Counted from the first letter of the stretch, positions 1 through 8,967 are shown. The stretch is DNA of 64,000 nucleotides from Chromatiaceae bacterium (GCA_024235255.1 JACKMT010000001.1:1054001-1118000); one strand, 5' to 3'. Made by a program: numbers and translations. The notes: a model not told the origin generated them from the sequence alone.

Positions 1-289
1 CGTCGGCGCTGAACTGCTCGAAGCTCTGCTGGTCCATAAAATGCCAAAACTCACCATCGTTATAGAGGTATTGAAGCGCCACCTCCATCACATCAGCAGC
101 TTCCACCGTCTCGCCGGACCGGAATGTCCGCTCAATGACACGGCCGGTTTTGAGATTACGGATCTTCACCCGGCTAAAGGCCTGCCCCTTTCCCGGTTTC
201 ACAAATTCATTTTCGATTATCGAACAGGGATCTCCGTCCAGCATAATCTTGAGACCGCCTTTAAACTCATTGGTACTGTAACTCGCCAT
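1..289 (-). CDS. efp: Elongation factor P, N-terminal part (cut by window edge)
   Basis: Reading leftward from the ATG at 289 gives MASYSTNEFKGGLKI, then an acidic stretch and the PGKGQAFSRVK motif, which is the EF-P domain I loop that carries the post-translationally modified lysine (Lys34 in E. coli numbering). The OB-like continuation (residues ~65-96) also fits EF-P. About 96 of the usual ~188 residues are inside the window and the rest lies beyond position 1. EF-P relieves ribosome stalling at polyproline. It is divergent from epmB with only 35 bp between the two start codons, so the promoters must overlap the coding regions or each other. The family is certain; completeness cannot be judged. 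Confidence 0.95.
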   Translation of the reverse strand, partial: MASYSTNEFKGGLKIMLDGDPCSIIENEFVKPGKGQAFSRVKIRNLKTGRVIERTFRSGETVEAADVMEVALQYLYNDGEFWHFMDQQSFEQFSAD

Positions 290-324
290 ATCTCTCTCAC
301 CGCAAAAACGCTCAGGAAACGCTA

Positions 325-1329
325 ATGATACATCGAACCGACCCAGCATGGCAGGTGCTCTCCTGGCAGCAACAGCTGGCAGATGCCTTTACCGATCCGG
401 AATCGCTTATTCGTTACCTGGAGCTAGAAATAGCTCTGCTGCCCGCAGCAAGGTCGGCACACCGGAAATTCAACATGCTGGTTCCCCGCTGGTTCGCCGG
501 CCGGATGGAAAAGGGTAATCCGGATGATCCGCTGCTGCGCCAGGTGCTTCCGCTGGGAGATGAGCTGGAACTCAAGGATGATTTTCTGCTTGATCCGGTA
601 TGCGACCTGGAGCAGGCCCCGGTTCCCGGTTTGCTGCATAAATATCATGGACGGGTCCTGCTGATCACAACAGGTGGTTGCGCAATCAATTGCCGCTACT
701 GTTTTCGTCGGCACTATCCGTACACCGACTCGACGATCGGCGGAGAGCGATTGTCTGCTGTGCTAGCCTACCTGAAGCAGAACCCGGATATCAGCGAAGT
801 GATTCTGAGCGGGGGTGATCCACTCATGCTGCCGGACCACCGGCTGGCGGAATTGGGAGCGAGCTTGGAGACCATCCCGCATATACGTCGACTTCGTCTC
901 CATACCAGGCTGCCGGTGGTTCTGCCAAACCGGGTAACGCCGCAGTTGGTGCACTGGCTGGCGACAACTAAATTGCAGACAGTCGTGGTGCTGCACGCCA
1001 ATCATGCCAGAGAGCTTTCTCACCGGCACCGCCTTGCATTGGCTCCGTTAATCGCATCCGGGGTCACACTGCTCAATCAGTCGGTTCTGCTTAAGGGTGT
1101 AAATGACAACCTACAACGCCTCTGCGATCTGAGCGAACAACTGATTTCAGTGGGTGTACTTCCCTACTATATCCATCAGCTCGACAAGGTCGCAGGTGCA
1201 TCCCACTTCGAAGTGGCGGACGCGGCCGCTCTGAACTTACACCGGCAGATGAGTGCAAGATTACCCGGTTATCTGGTTCCCAGGTTGGTGCGGGAACAAG
1301 TCGGTGCACCGTCTAAAATCCCGCTGTAG
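325..1329 (+). CDS. epmB: EF-P beta-lysylation enzyme EpmB (radical SAM lysine 2,3-aminomutase-like)
   Basis: 334 residues, typical for EpmB. The radical-SAM cluster motif CAINCRYCFRRHYPY (CxxxCxxC, residues ~114-121) is intact, followed by the SGGDPL motif that contacts SAM and by the LKGVND motif typical of the lysine 2,3-aminomutase family. EpmB converts (S)-alpha-lysine to (R)-beta-lysine, which EpmA ligates to EF-P. The divergent efp gene next door makes EpmB much more likely than a catabolic aminomutase. The ATG at 325 is preceded by AGGAA about 6 nt upstream. No epmA is visible, but it could lie to the left of the window. The ORF is complete, with no sign of damage. Confidence 0.93.
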   Translation: MIHRTDPAWQVLSWQQQLADAFTDPESLIRYLELEIALLPAARSAHRKFNMLVPRWFAGRMEKGNPDDPLLRQVLPLGDELELKDDFLLDPVCDLEQAPVPGLLHKYHGRVLLITTGGCAINCRYCFRRHYPYTDSTIGGERLSAVLAYLKQNPDISEVILSGGDPLMLPDHRLAELGASLETIPHIRRLRLHTRLPVVLPNRVTPQLVHWLATTKLQTVVVLHANHARELSHRHRLALAPLIASGVTLLNQSVLLKGVNDNLQRLCDLSEQLISVGVLPYYIHQLDKVAGASHFEVADAAALNLHRQMSARLPGYLVPRLVREQVGAPSKIPL

Positions 1330-1381
1330 CAACGCCAATAACCGGCCAGCCCGATATTTCCTACAGATTACCAAAGCTGAT

Positions 1382-1434
1382 TGAAACTACCTTATAATCA
1401 ATCACATGCTATAGTAGCAAGTGAAATTACCTTA
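1382..1434 (+). promoter_or_regulatory. Imperfect direct repeat upstream of the fimX operon
   Basis: TGAAACTACCTTA at 1382-1394 recurs as TGAAATTACCTTA at 1422-1434, one mismatch in 13, with a repeat period of 40 bp (about four helical turns). Both copies lie in the 208-bp gap between epmB and the next gene, 100-155 bp before its start. An AT-rich TATAAT-like hexamer overlaps the first copy (1393-1398). In-phase spacing suggests two sites for one activator or repressor. No known consensus is claimed. Confidence 0.35.
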
Positions 1435-1537
1435 GATTGACGGGCGGACTGTTATTGCAGACCTGAAGAAGTATGCATCTTGCGCCGATACACATTCATA
1501 CAGCCGGATTTAACCAATAGGATTACACATCGCTCCT

Positions 1538-3382
1538 ATGGAGAAACAGGATATATTTCGACTCGACACACCCGAGCGTACACCGCCGCCGCCCGATTCT
1601 TTTCTCAGAGATCCGAAGGAGGTTGAGCGCTGGATTTCCGGTCTGCCGATGGCAAATATCGGGGAGACTTCGCGTCAGATTTTCAAGACCCTGGTGGAGT
1701 TAAACCGGGTTGAAATTCCAAGCCTTCCGCGTATCAAAACCACAGAGCTGTTTCGGGTTCCGATCGGCTACATCACCCGGAACCTCAAGAAATACTACTA
1801 TGACAACGCGTTTCCCCTGACTGCGAAGAACCGGAAGATCGCGGTGCTGAACAGGGAGTTGTTTATCGAGCTTGCTACAGCATACAAGATAGTTATCCAG
1901 GAGATGGTCACCGGAGACGCAAAAAAGCTGGATAGAAAACTCCTGGTTATAGCGATGCAGAGAACCATGAGTTGTCTGCTGCAGGTGCTTTATCAATCAG
2001 TAATCGTCTATGATCCGTTCCCCAGCAATACCTGGAGGGAGCTGTATAAAATTTACGCTTACGCTGAATTCAATCAACTGCAGGATCTCCCGGTAAAAGA
2101 CGATCAGCAAAAGCGAGCACAGAGCAGCATCAAGGAGATCTTCATTCAGGCATTGTTGTTCGCGATAATCTCCCCCTACCGTTTCCGGCAACGGGAGATT
2201 GAGCAGTGTTACGGCCTACTTCCCGACTGGGCCAGCCACATCAGATTGGGCATTCCCGATCAGATGTCCTCTTCGCCGACACTTTTTATCTCCAGATTGA
2301 ATTCGAATGTTGCACCCATACATATCGAGTTGCAGAACACACCGATCGATAAACACTGCCGACAACTCAATACGGGAGGCCTGGTCTCTTTGCTGCAGGA
2401 TATGATAAACGATTCGACTGAAGGTGTGAGCCGTGAAAGCCCGCTAGAATCGGAAGATCGACTACCGTCACAACTGTTGGATAAACTGATACAGGTTCTG
2501 AGTTCAGCGCAGAAGCGGAAATATGTCCGCACAAACTTGAATTTTGAACTTAAACTGGCAGTGGGGCTCTCCGATATCCACACACTGCTGAAGCAGATCC
2601 CTGCCGAAACCGAATCCTCCCTGACCCCGATACCGAATGATGAGGATATAGATTGGTTCAAACCAAGAGAAAAACGACCGCTGATCAACTCGCCGACTTA
2701 CATGATTCAGAGTATCTCCGAGCTGCATTTGGACACGCTGGACGATCCCGTAGTAGGAGAAACGATCTATGCGACCGGCGTCAAAGGGAATCAGGACGAT
2801 CCGGGTGCTGTGCCACCTTGGGTCAAACTGTCGGATAGCGGACCGACTGAACCTTTTTCCTGCACAACGGATAACGAAAGCGCCTGGGGCTACTGCATTC
2901 TGTGGCCAGGGCCGAACACACCAAAAATCCGGGTGGGAGAGGTGCTGGGCATACACCTTTCCGCAACTGAAGGAAATCAATTTCGCATTGGTGTCAGCCG
3001 TTGGCTCAGAAACATTCCAGGCCAGTCATTACAGGTTGGCCTGGAGATCATCGGGCTTACTTCAGAAGCGGCTACTGCCAAGAAGGCAACTGCCTCTTCA
3101 AAGACAGCCGAATCCGTCGCAAAATGTATCCTGTTACCTGACAATCAATCCACAGGAAAACCACCCACCTTGCTTACACCTGCCCTTCCATTTAGCGTCG
3201 GCGACAAGGTAGTGCTGGGCAATAGCAATGGTGAAAGCGAAATCCAGCTGACCAGGTTGTTGGAATCCACCGGAGCCTTTTCCCAGTTTCAGTTTAAATC
3301 CACTAAAGAGACACCAAAGGAAGACAGCAAAGCAAATGTGGCACAAGAGTCTGATTTTGACAGTATATGGACATCAATCTAG
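1538..3382 (+). CDS. Conserved cytosolic protein of unknown function upstream of fimX
   Basis: 614 residues, no signal peptide and no membrane segment. Three parts can be seen: an N-terminal alpha-helical region (~1-230), a middle region (~255-350) ending in an Arg-rich stretch of the RKYVRTN type, and a C-terminal region (~480-560) with short beta-like segments such as RIGVSRWLRN and QVGLEIIGL. The RxxxR-like element and beta-rich end are reminiscent of PilZ-like c-di-GMP receptors, but the complete PilZ signature (RxxxR plus DxSxxG) is not present, so I do not assign it. The gene ends 92 bp before fimX in the same direction, which suggests a joint role in type IV pilus or c-di-GMP control. 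Start: ATG at 1538; upstream AGGATTACACATCGCTCCT gives only a moderate ribosome-binding site. Confidence 0.75.
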   Translation: MEKQDIFRLDTPERTPPPPDSFLRDPKEVERWISGLPMANIGETSRQIFKTLVELNRVEIPSLPRIKTTELFRVPIGYITRNLKKYYYDNAFPLTAKNRKIAVLNRELFIELATAYKIVIQEMVTGDAKKLDRKLLVIAMQRTMSCLLQVLYQSVIVYDPFPSNTWRELYKIYAYAEFNQLQDLPVKDDQQKRAQSSIKEIFIQALLFAIISPYRFRQREIEQCYGLLPDWASHIRLGIPDQMSSSPTLFISRLNSNVAPIHIELQNTPIDKHCRQLNTGGLVSLLQDMINDSTEGVSRESPLESEDRLPSQLLDKLIQVLSSAQKRKYVRTNLNFELKLAVGLSDIHTLLKQIPAETESSLTPIPNDEDIDWFKPREKRPLINSPTYMIQSISELHLDTLDDPVVGETIYATGVKGNQDDPGAVPPWVKLSDSGPTEPFSCTTDNESAWGYCILWPGPNTPKIRVGEVLGIHLSATEGNQFRIGVSRWLRNIPGQSLQVGLEIIGLTSEAATAKKATASSKTAESVAKCILLPDNQSTGKPPTLLTPALPFSVGDKVVLGNSNGESEIQLTRLLESTGAFSQFQFKSTKETPKEDSKANVAQESDFDSIWTSI

Positions 3383-3474
3383 CGGTTTCTGATGTTTGTA
3401 CAAAACAGACTGCCACTGCGAATGATCAATCGAAAGTGCCACGCCGCACTCCTTCCGATGCTTTGGAATAAGAT

Positions 3475-5550
3475 ATGAGTAACCCGGACCGCGCGATTGA
3501 GCTATTGATTATCGACAGTTCGCTGGATTCAGCAGAGAGCCAGATCAGCACATTGCGGAATGCAGGTATGGCGATTCACCCGAAACGTGTCAATACCGAG
3601 GCAGATATTCTCGATGCGCTCAGCTCGGGGCAGCACGATGTAATTCTCTGTTCCGCAGATGTGGAGAAATCTCAATTTGAGAGGAATGTGGAGCTCTGCA
3701 TCCACTCCTCCTCTGACGCCTCACTGATCATTATGTACAAAGATCAGGAACCAGACCCGCTGCTGAACGCATTGCGGCTTGGTGCCAGAGATGTGGTATC
3801 CATCAATGATCCGGAACATTTACAACTGGTAGTTAAAAGGGAGTTCAGCGATCTGCTGATCAGACGCGATCTGCAGGACACTCAGCGGAGACTGCGTGAA
3901 GCGGAAACCAGATGCAGCACGCTGGTGGAAAGCTCCCGTGATGCAATTGCCTATATTCACGAGGGGATGCATGTCCTGGCTAACCCCGTCTATCTGCAGA
4001 TGTTCGGATATATCGATCTGGAAGAGCTGGAAGGGCTTCCTATCCTCGACATGATTGCGCGGGAGGATCTGCCTAAATTTAAAAAGTTTCTGCGCACAGC
4101 TGAATCATCGCAGGGTGATCTTGAAATCAACTGCCAAAAAAGTGAAGGCGAACCTTTCAAGGCGAGGCTGGAATTTTCTCCCGCATCTATCGAAGGTGAA
4201 CCGTGCACCCAGATAATAATTAGGAACAGTGATTCGAGTAGGCAGCTGGAGCAAAAAATTGAGCAGATCAGCAGCCATGATCCACAGACTGGCCTCTACA
4301 ACCGGCAGTTTCTCACCAGCCAGCTGGACCGGATCATTGCGAAAGGAGAGTCTGCCGGCAAGACGCTTGCACTTTTCTACATCACAATCGATGAATTTCA
4401 GAAGATCAGATCTGAAGCCGGCATAGCTGCAAGCGATTCTCTATTGCAGGAGTTCGCGAATCTTCTGATCAGCCATTTTGAAGAAAAGGGCATCCTGGCC
4501 CGATTCGGAGATCACAGCTTCACCAATTTACTGGAGGTAACCCACGAACAGGCGTCAAACCTGGCAAACCAACTGCATAAAGCCGTCGCAGCGCATCTCT
4601 TTCGTACTGATAAAGACTTACTGGAACCACGCTGCAATATCGGCATTTCCTACTTGACAAGCAGCACACCAAGCAGCCAGGAGTTCATTAATAACGCATA
4701 TAGCGCCTGCGGAGCAGCTCGAACCGGAAACAACAACGGCACCGCATTCTATGACGAAGAGGAGATGCGACCCGAATTTGGCAACGAAGCCAATGAAACC
4801 CGGTTGAATGAACTGATTCAGAACGCACTCGATAACAATGGCTTCAAACTGGTATACCAACCGGTTGTTAGCTTGCAGGGAGAGAGCAGAGAGTTCTATG
4901 CCGTGTTAACCCGCCTACTGGATACCAATGGCGATGAGATCCTGCCCAACCATTTCATGGGTGCCGCATCCCAAGCCAACCAGATGGCGCTAGTCGACCG
5001 TTGGGTGATAAAACACGCCATCCAGGAGCTGGTATCGCAGCGCGAGAAAGGCCAGAAAGTGCAGTTTTTCATTACACTCTCGCTTGAATCACTGGAGGAC
5101 AAAGAGACGCTGCTTTGGATTTGTGACTGCCTCAGGGATCAGCGTGCCAAAGGCGCCTGGCTCATCTTTCAGGTCAGGGAAGCAGATCTACGCAGCCACT
5201 TGACTGAAGCCAGGGCACTCCTGGACGGATTGAAAAAAATCAAATGTCAGATCGCCATTGACCGCTACGGCGTACTTTCCAAGTCAGATACGTTGCTGAA
5301 ACACTTGCCGATTGATTACGTCAAGTTTGACCCTACCTTAGTTGAGGGTATCGCCGGAAATCAGTCGCTGCAGGATAGCCTGGTGAAACTCAACACAGAA
5401 ACCCAGAGTCACGGGGTAAAAACAATTGTCATGGGAGTGGAGGATGCCAATAGTCTGGCGGTGCTTTGGACTATCGGTGTAAATTACATTCAAGGCTATT
5501 TTCTGCAGGAACCCTCGGAAAGCATCTCCTACGAATTCACCGGTACCTGA
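3475..5550 (+). CDS. fimX: FimX-like c-di-GMP receptor (REC-PAS-degenerate GGDEF-degenerate EAL)
   Basis: 691 residues, the length I recall for Pseudomonas aeruginosa FimX. Order: receiver-like domain without phospho-Asp signature (~8-125), PAS (~145-255), GGDEF-like (~265-430), EAL-like (~445-690). The GGDEF active site reads GDHSF (345-349) and the EAL motif reads AVL (476-478), so neither cyclase nor phosphodiesterase activity is expected. P. aeruginosa FimX shows the same pattern (GDSIF, EVL) and acts as a high-affinity c-di-GMP sensor that promotes type IV pilus assembly at the pole. The conserved KFDPTLVEG segment of the EAL fold is kept. It follows the unknown 614-residue gene in the same direction. 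No pil genes are in the window. Confidence 0.88.
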   Translation: MSNPDRAIELLIIDSSLDSAESQISTLRNAGMAIHPKRVNTEADILDALSSGQHDVILCSADVEKSQFERNVELCIHSSSDASLIIMYKDQEPDPLLNALRLGARDVVSINDPEHLQLVVKREFSDLLIRRDLQDTQRRLREAETRCSTLVESSRDAIAYIHEGMHVLANPVYLQMFGYIDLEELEGLPILDMIAREDLPKFKKFLRTAESSQGDLEINCQKSEGEPFKARLEFSPASIEGEPCTQIIIRNSDSSRQLEQKIEQISSHDPQTGLYNRQFLTSQLDRIIAKGESAGKTLALFYITIDEFQKIRSEAGIAASDSLLQEFANLLISHFEEKGILARFGDHSFTNLLEVTHEQASNLANQLHKAVAAHLFRTDKDLLEPRCNIGISYLTSSTPSSQEFINNAYSACGAARTGNNNGTAFYDEEEMRPEFGNEANETRLNELIQNALDNNGFKLVYQPVVSLQGESREFYAVLTRLLDTNGDEILPNHFMGAASQANQMALVDRWVIKHAIQELVSQREKGQKVQFFITLSLESLEDKETLLWICDCLRDQRAKGAWLIFQVREADLRSHLTEARALLDGLKKIKCQIAIDRYGVLSKSDTLLKHLPIDYVKFDPTLVEGIAGNQSLQDSLVKLNTETQSHGVKTIVMGVEDANSLAVLWTIGVNYIQGYFLQEPSESISYEFTGT

Positions 5551-5560
5551 TAGTACGACA

Positions 5561-5579
5561 CGCTTATCCCTGATAAGCG
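5561..5579. terminator. Small perfect hairpin between convergent genes
   Basis: CGCTTATC (5561-5568), loop CCT, GATAAGCG (5572-5579): an 8-bp perfect stem placed 10 bp after the fimX stop and 29 bp before the end of the convergent gene. There is no clear T-run on either side, so it is at best a weak or Rho-assisted terminator. Confidence 0.4.
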
Positions 5580-5607
5580 ATAATCGCAAAACTGATTTAT
5601 TTGCCGG

Positions 5608-6126
5608 CTACCAAGGCATAAACGTGTTAAGAAATGACATCGGCCGAGATACATTCTGGTTAATATTGGCCATGTCGTTGCGCATATTGTAGGTAGTGTG
5701 GGTTATCGAATTAATCGCACGGTCCAGTGAATCCATCGTCTGGTCCATCGAATCGATACTGGTCAACATCGGCTCGAGTGTGCTGATTTTATCGTTTATC
5801 TCTCCCATGTTGGACGCAATGACCCTGATATTTGCGCTCAGGTGATTCATATTGTCCGAGACAGCCTGAAAATTGCTCGCCATTACCGTCATATTCGAAT
5901 CAACACTTATCGCAAGATAATGGATGTCCCGGGTAAGACTATAAATCAGGAAAAAGCCATAACCTGCCAACAAAATAAAGCCAAAAAGCGATGGATAGAC
6001 GATTAATTCCCAGCGCCGGGCACTCGTTTCGAAGGCTTCTGAAAGACGCTCAAAAGACCTGTCCACCCTTTCATCGTCAGGATCTTTTTTTTGAGCCCGT
6101 TGACGATCTGTCGTGTTATCGATCAT
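5608..6126 (-). CDS. Single-pass inner-membrane protein with coiled-coil periplasmic domain
   Basis: 172 residues: a charged, Asp/Arg-rich N-terminus (1-40), one hydrophobic segment (about 43-65, YPSLFGFILLAGYGFFLIY), then a long helical region with heptad-like repeats rich in Asn, Met, Ser and Ile (SNMTVM, NMNHLSANI, SNMGEI, NMRNDMANI). The repeats look like a signalling or scaffold coiled coil, similar in character to MCP helices, but there is no signalling hairpin. Function unknown. It lies 130 bp downstream of the ParA-type ATPase in the same direction and heads a leftward run of genes; a membrane anchor or partner for the ATPase is one possibility (inference). Confidence 0.8.
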   Translation of the reverse strand: MIDNTTDRQRAQKKDPDDERVDRSFERLSEAFETSARRWELIVYPSLFGFILLAGYGFFLIYSLTRDIHYLAISVDSNMTVMASNFQAVSDNMNHLSANIRVIASNMGEINDKISTLEPMLTSIDSMDQTMDSLDRAINSITHTTYNMRNDMANINQNVSRPMSFLNTFMPW

Positions 6127-6256
6127 ATCGAGTCAACCTCTGGTGCATATACCAGCCGAATCTATCATAGACTATCCCTAAATTGACTTAAGTTATGTCT
6201 ACAATATACCTGATAAGACACAACTCTTGCAGTATTTCATTGGGCATGCGATCTAT

Positions 6257-6892
6257 TTAATTTCTTACCAGGTTCGGATATAGCTTTTCACAAAGCGCTT
6301 CGAATTCACTTGCTCCCTTCGAACTGGCACTTAGTTCGAATACCGCCAGACCTTCGCTGAACGATCGCCTGAATATAGTCCGCTGTGAAAGCCGTGGCTT
6401 TAAAAATTTTATGCCGGGAAGCGACACCAACGCAGCTGCAGCCTCATCTGTTTCTCTCACAGCATGATGCGTATCACCCCGATTGATAAATCCGAGTATT
6501 TCCACATTTCTGGTGGAGTTGAGAGAATTGGCAAACTGAATAAAGCGCTGTGTCGACCAGATATCTGCTTGTGACGGTGGCACGGGTACCACTATCCGAT
6601 CAGCCATAGTTAAAGCCTTCTTCATCGTTTCCAGATCTGCAGTACCAATATCGATGAGTACTTCTTCGGCTTTTTTCAGTTTCTCATGTTCCAGGTTCTG
6701 CTTTCCCAAAACCGGGACCGAGGGCTTAAAACCCTCCTCGTCGCGTACCTCAGCAACATCCCTCAGGGTCGCCTGGGGATCGAGATCGATTACCTGGACA
6801 TCGCAGTCGGCAAGAATTAACCACACTGCAAGGTTAAATGTAACCGTGCTCTTGCCCGAGCCCCCTTTTAAACTTCCAACGACCGTTATCAT
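6257..6892 (-). CDS. Orphan ParA/MinD-type ATPase
   Basis: 211 residues from the ATG at 6892, chosen because MITVVGSLKGGSGKST is the canonical beginning of this family and AGAGGTGG lies upstream; a longer reading frame from 6952 adds an unlikely leader. The deviant Walker A (KGGSGKST, residues ~9-16), the VIDLDPQ switch I/Walker A' region and the IDIGTADLE segment are intact. These ATPases position cargo on the nucleoid or membrane. No ParB or parS is visible, so it is not the chromosomal partition pair. It closely resembles the ATPase at 45240-46148 (shared GKSTVTFNLAVWL, PSQADIWSTQRF and SFSEGLAVFEL), which marks the two as paralogues. Its neighbours suggest a role with membrane or secreted proteins. 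Confidence 0.9.
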   Translation of the reverse strand: MITVVGSLKGGSGKSTVTFNLAVWLILADCDVQVIDLDPQATLRDVAEVRDEEGFKPSVPVLGKQNLEHEKLKKAEEVLIDIGTADLETMKKALTMADRIVVPVPPSQADIWSTQRFIQFANSLNSTRNVEILGFINRGDTHHAVRETDEAAAALVSLPGIKFLKPRLSQRTIFRRSFSEGLAVFELSASSKGASEFEALCEKLYPNLVRN

Positions 6893-6905
6893 GCAGCCAC
6901 CTCTG

Positions 6906-8216
6906 TCAACCGGCTGTGTTGTCTGCCATCGAGCGAAACCTATAGCTGTCAATCGACCTCATCGGATCAAGTACCGATGTTTCAGGTGTGTCGGCTGAAT
7001 CTGCGGTGTCTTTAAACTCTGTGCGAAACGACCACATTCCATTCGCGGACAAGCGCTGCAAGTCATCAGTTAAGTAGTGCAATGCTTCATGATCAGGGGA
7101 TGCCGCGAATACTGGTTGTCCCCGCCTCGGTATGGTGGGGAGACTGCCAAACCTACTATCCGGGCGAAACTTGAAACTGGCAGATGGATATCTCTCCCCG
7201 TAATCCAAGGAGTCATCGAAAAACCCTCGTCTACCCACCATTACGCTGCCTGCATCCTGTACCGCAATCCGGCTATCCGGTCTGAATCTGTACTGCCGGT
7301 AAGCAGGCATAAAATAACCGGGATACGGGGTTGAAAGTGAATACTCGTAATGCCGAAAAGCGGAGGCAACAGCGTTTGTGATCTCACTACTACTGGAAAA
7401 ACGGATCGGATTCCGACTGTTAGCTATCTGATAGTTGATCGGCGCACTCCCAATAATTGGGAAACCTGGAAAGCGCCTGCTACCTGCCATTTTTTGAGAT
7501 GCAGTATTAACGGATGCGAAATAGGCCAGGCTAGCGGGAGATTGATGAGGCCAGGGAGGAAAAAATTGAGCGACAGGAAGCCATCTTACTGGCATCTGAC
7601 TGGTGGGCAACCGGTGACCCCAATTGTATGCGACCAATCTAGGAGGAGCATACCGGTTAATTGGAAGCGGTCTGAAACGCCCCGAGTAGCGCCATTGTTC
7701 ACCTGATTGCAAATGTGCAAACGCTGGCGTTCCCGGCTGATAAAAACCATGCTCAATTATTGGCGATCTGATAACTGGCATGGACGGAGTTCTCCACTCC
7801 CATTGGGGAGAATTCGCAGGATTACTGAAATAGCGTGGCCGAAAATAGCCTGTTTGCGGAAAAGCGAACGACGTACTTTCCGATGGATTTCGGTCACTAA
7901 AGCCGGAGTGGTAAAATCGGGCTGGCCGGAAACCCGGCGGGTAGGCATAAGGTTGCGGAATGACCGCACCATAATAGCCCCCGAAATAGCGCACTGGCGG
8001 CGATCGAAAGTGATGATTTGCCCCGTATCCCGCGATTGGCCGAAACCGGTAGCGATGGTTAAAATCGACGCGATTACCGGTCGCTGACGCTGGCGCAAGA
8101 TTTGGCTGAAAATAGTGGGTGGCTTTCGATGGTGAAGCGTATGCAGGAAGCACGAAAGCGCCGCCAATAAAAGTGGCGATCAGCAGCATCAGGGGATTAC
8201 GAATGTACTCGTTCAT
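6906..8216 (-). CDS. Secreted Tyr/Phe/Arg/Pro-rich repeat protein
   Basis: 436 residues. A clear Sec signal peptide occupies 1-27 (hydrophobic LMLLIATFIGGAFVLPAYA, cleavage after AYA). The mature part is very rich in Tyr, Phe, Arg, Pro and Ser and carries a recurring FRP core: YRFRP, GFRPARF, GRFRPL, YRFRPDSR and FKFRPDSR, the last two being near-identical. No enzyme motif is visible. Such composition is typical of structural or matrix-forming exoproteins; sulfur-globule envelope proteins are also secreted and aromatic-rich, but I see no sequence match and offer this only as a possibility. It lies 13 bp upstream of the ParA-type ATPase and 25 bp downstream of a second protein with the same motif, so the three are probably co-transcribed. 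Confidence 0.8.
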   Translation of the reverse strand: MNEYIRNPLMLLIATFIGGAFVLPAYASPSKATHYFQPNLAPASATGNRVDFNHRYRFRPIAGYGANHHFRSPPVRYFGGYYGAVIPQPYAYPPGFRPARFYHSGFSDRNPSESTSFAFPQTGYFRPRYFSNPANSPQWEWRTPSMPVIRSPIIEHGFYQPGTPAFAHLQSGEQWRYSGRFRPLPINRYAPPRLVAYNWGHRLPTSQMPVRWLPVAQFFPPWPHQSPASLAYFASVNTASQKMAGSRRFPGFPIIGSAPINYQIANSRNPIRFSSSSEITNAVASAFRHYEYSLSTPYPGYFMPAYRQYRFRPDSRIAVQDAGSVMVGRRGFFDDSLDYGERYPSASFKFRPDSRFGSLPTIPRRGQPVFAASPDHEALHYLTDDLQRLSANGMWSFRTEFKDTADSADTPETSVLDPMRSIDSYRFRSMADNTAG

Positions 8217-8241
8217 AAGCTTAATGTCTCATTTCCAAGCG

Positions 8242-8814
8242 CTAAGGTATTGGCCTGAATAGCGGACCAACTGAAGTATAAGGTAATTCGGCGCCAAAAC
8301 TCGATAGTCCGTGAGGCACAGTTGCAGTTAGCGGCGCAGGCGCAAGGCCCCTTGTTATTGCATGCTTATTTTTCTCCGACTCAGCGCTATTCAGCGGTCT
8401 GAATACAGGAGCCGGTTCTATGGAACCATAATCCGAGTTCCACTGGTACTCAGCCTGTCCGCGCAGCCGCTGCGGTCGGAACTGGAAGGAGCGATCGGAC
8501 TGATCTGACTCTTCGGGAATATCGCGAAACTTAAAACCTTTACTCAGTAAATATTGTTTAGAATTCTGGCCTTGAGGCGTCGCATAGTATTCCGTGCCGC
8601 CAAATTCGGTTTTGTAACTCGGTGCAACCTGGTTTGGATATCGCTCTGCCTGGACAGACCGAGTGGGATTGAAACGGGATAAGTCATTATGGAAGAGTAA
8701 AAAATTCCCCTCTCCGTACTGAACGAAAACCTCGCCGTTCGCAGGAATTCGGGCCAACGCTATTACTAATAATAGATTGGGAATCGATACAAAAAATAGT
8801 TTTCTGATGCTGAT
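8242..8814 (-). CDS. Second secreted FRP-motif protein, apparently with a non-canonical ATC start
   Basis: The frame encodes FRP-type motifs (FQFRPQ, VFRPLN, LFRPIP) like its neighbour at 6906-8216, within about 190 residues. A TTG at 8757 is available, but starting there removes a good signal peptide: the in-frame upstream codons read ISIRKLFFVSIPNLLLVIALA. That segment is preceded by a strong GGGGAGGA ribosome-binding site (8821-8828), and the codon at the right spacing is ATC (8812-8814). There is no ATG, GTG or TTG between the upstream stop (8839-8841) and 8757. Either ATC is used as a rare start or the true start was mutated. Function unknown; probably a partner of the adjacent repeat protein. 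Confidence 0.65.
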   Translation of the reverse strand: MSIRKLFFVSIPNLLLVIALARIPANGEVFVQYGEGNFLLFHNDLSRFNPTRSVQAERYPNQVAPSYKTEFGGTEYYATPQGQNSKQYLLSKGFKFRDIPEESDQSDRSFQFRPQRLRGQAEYQWNSDYGSIEPAPVFRPLNSAESEKNKHAITRGLAPAPLTATVPHGLSSFGAELPYTSVGPLFRPIP

Positions 8815-8967
8815 ATCAGATCCTCCCCAAGATTCTGATTAACAAACCACGCCAAGTTTGATCAACACAAGCTTCGTTTCGTATACCTGCATCTCCGAAC
8901 ACAACTGCTGAGTACGCTGTTAATCGCCGTATTACAGCCCGCCCTATTCTGGTACTTTAAGTTCTCC

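Noticed and set aside
41..325. 94-codon frame at the left edge
   Set aside because: It is antisense to efp, whose sequence is unmistakable.
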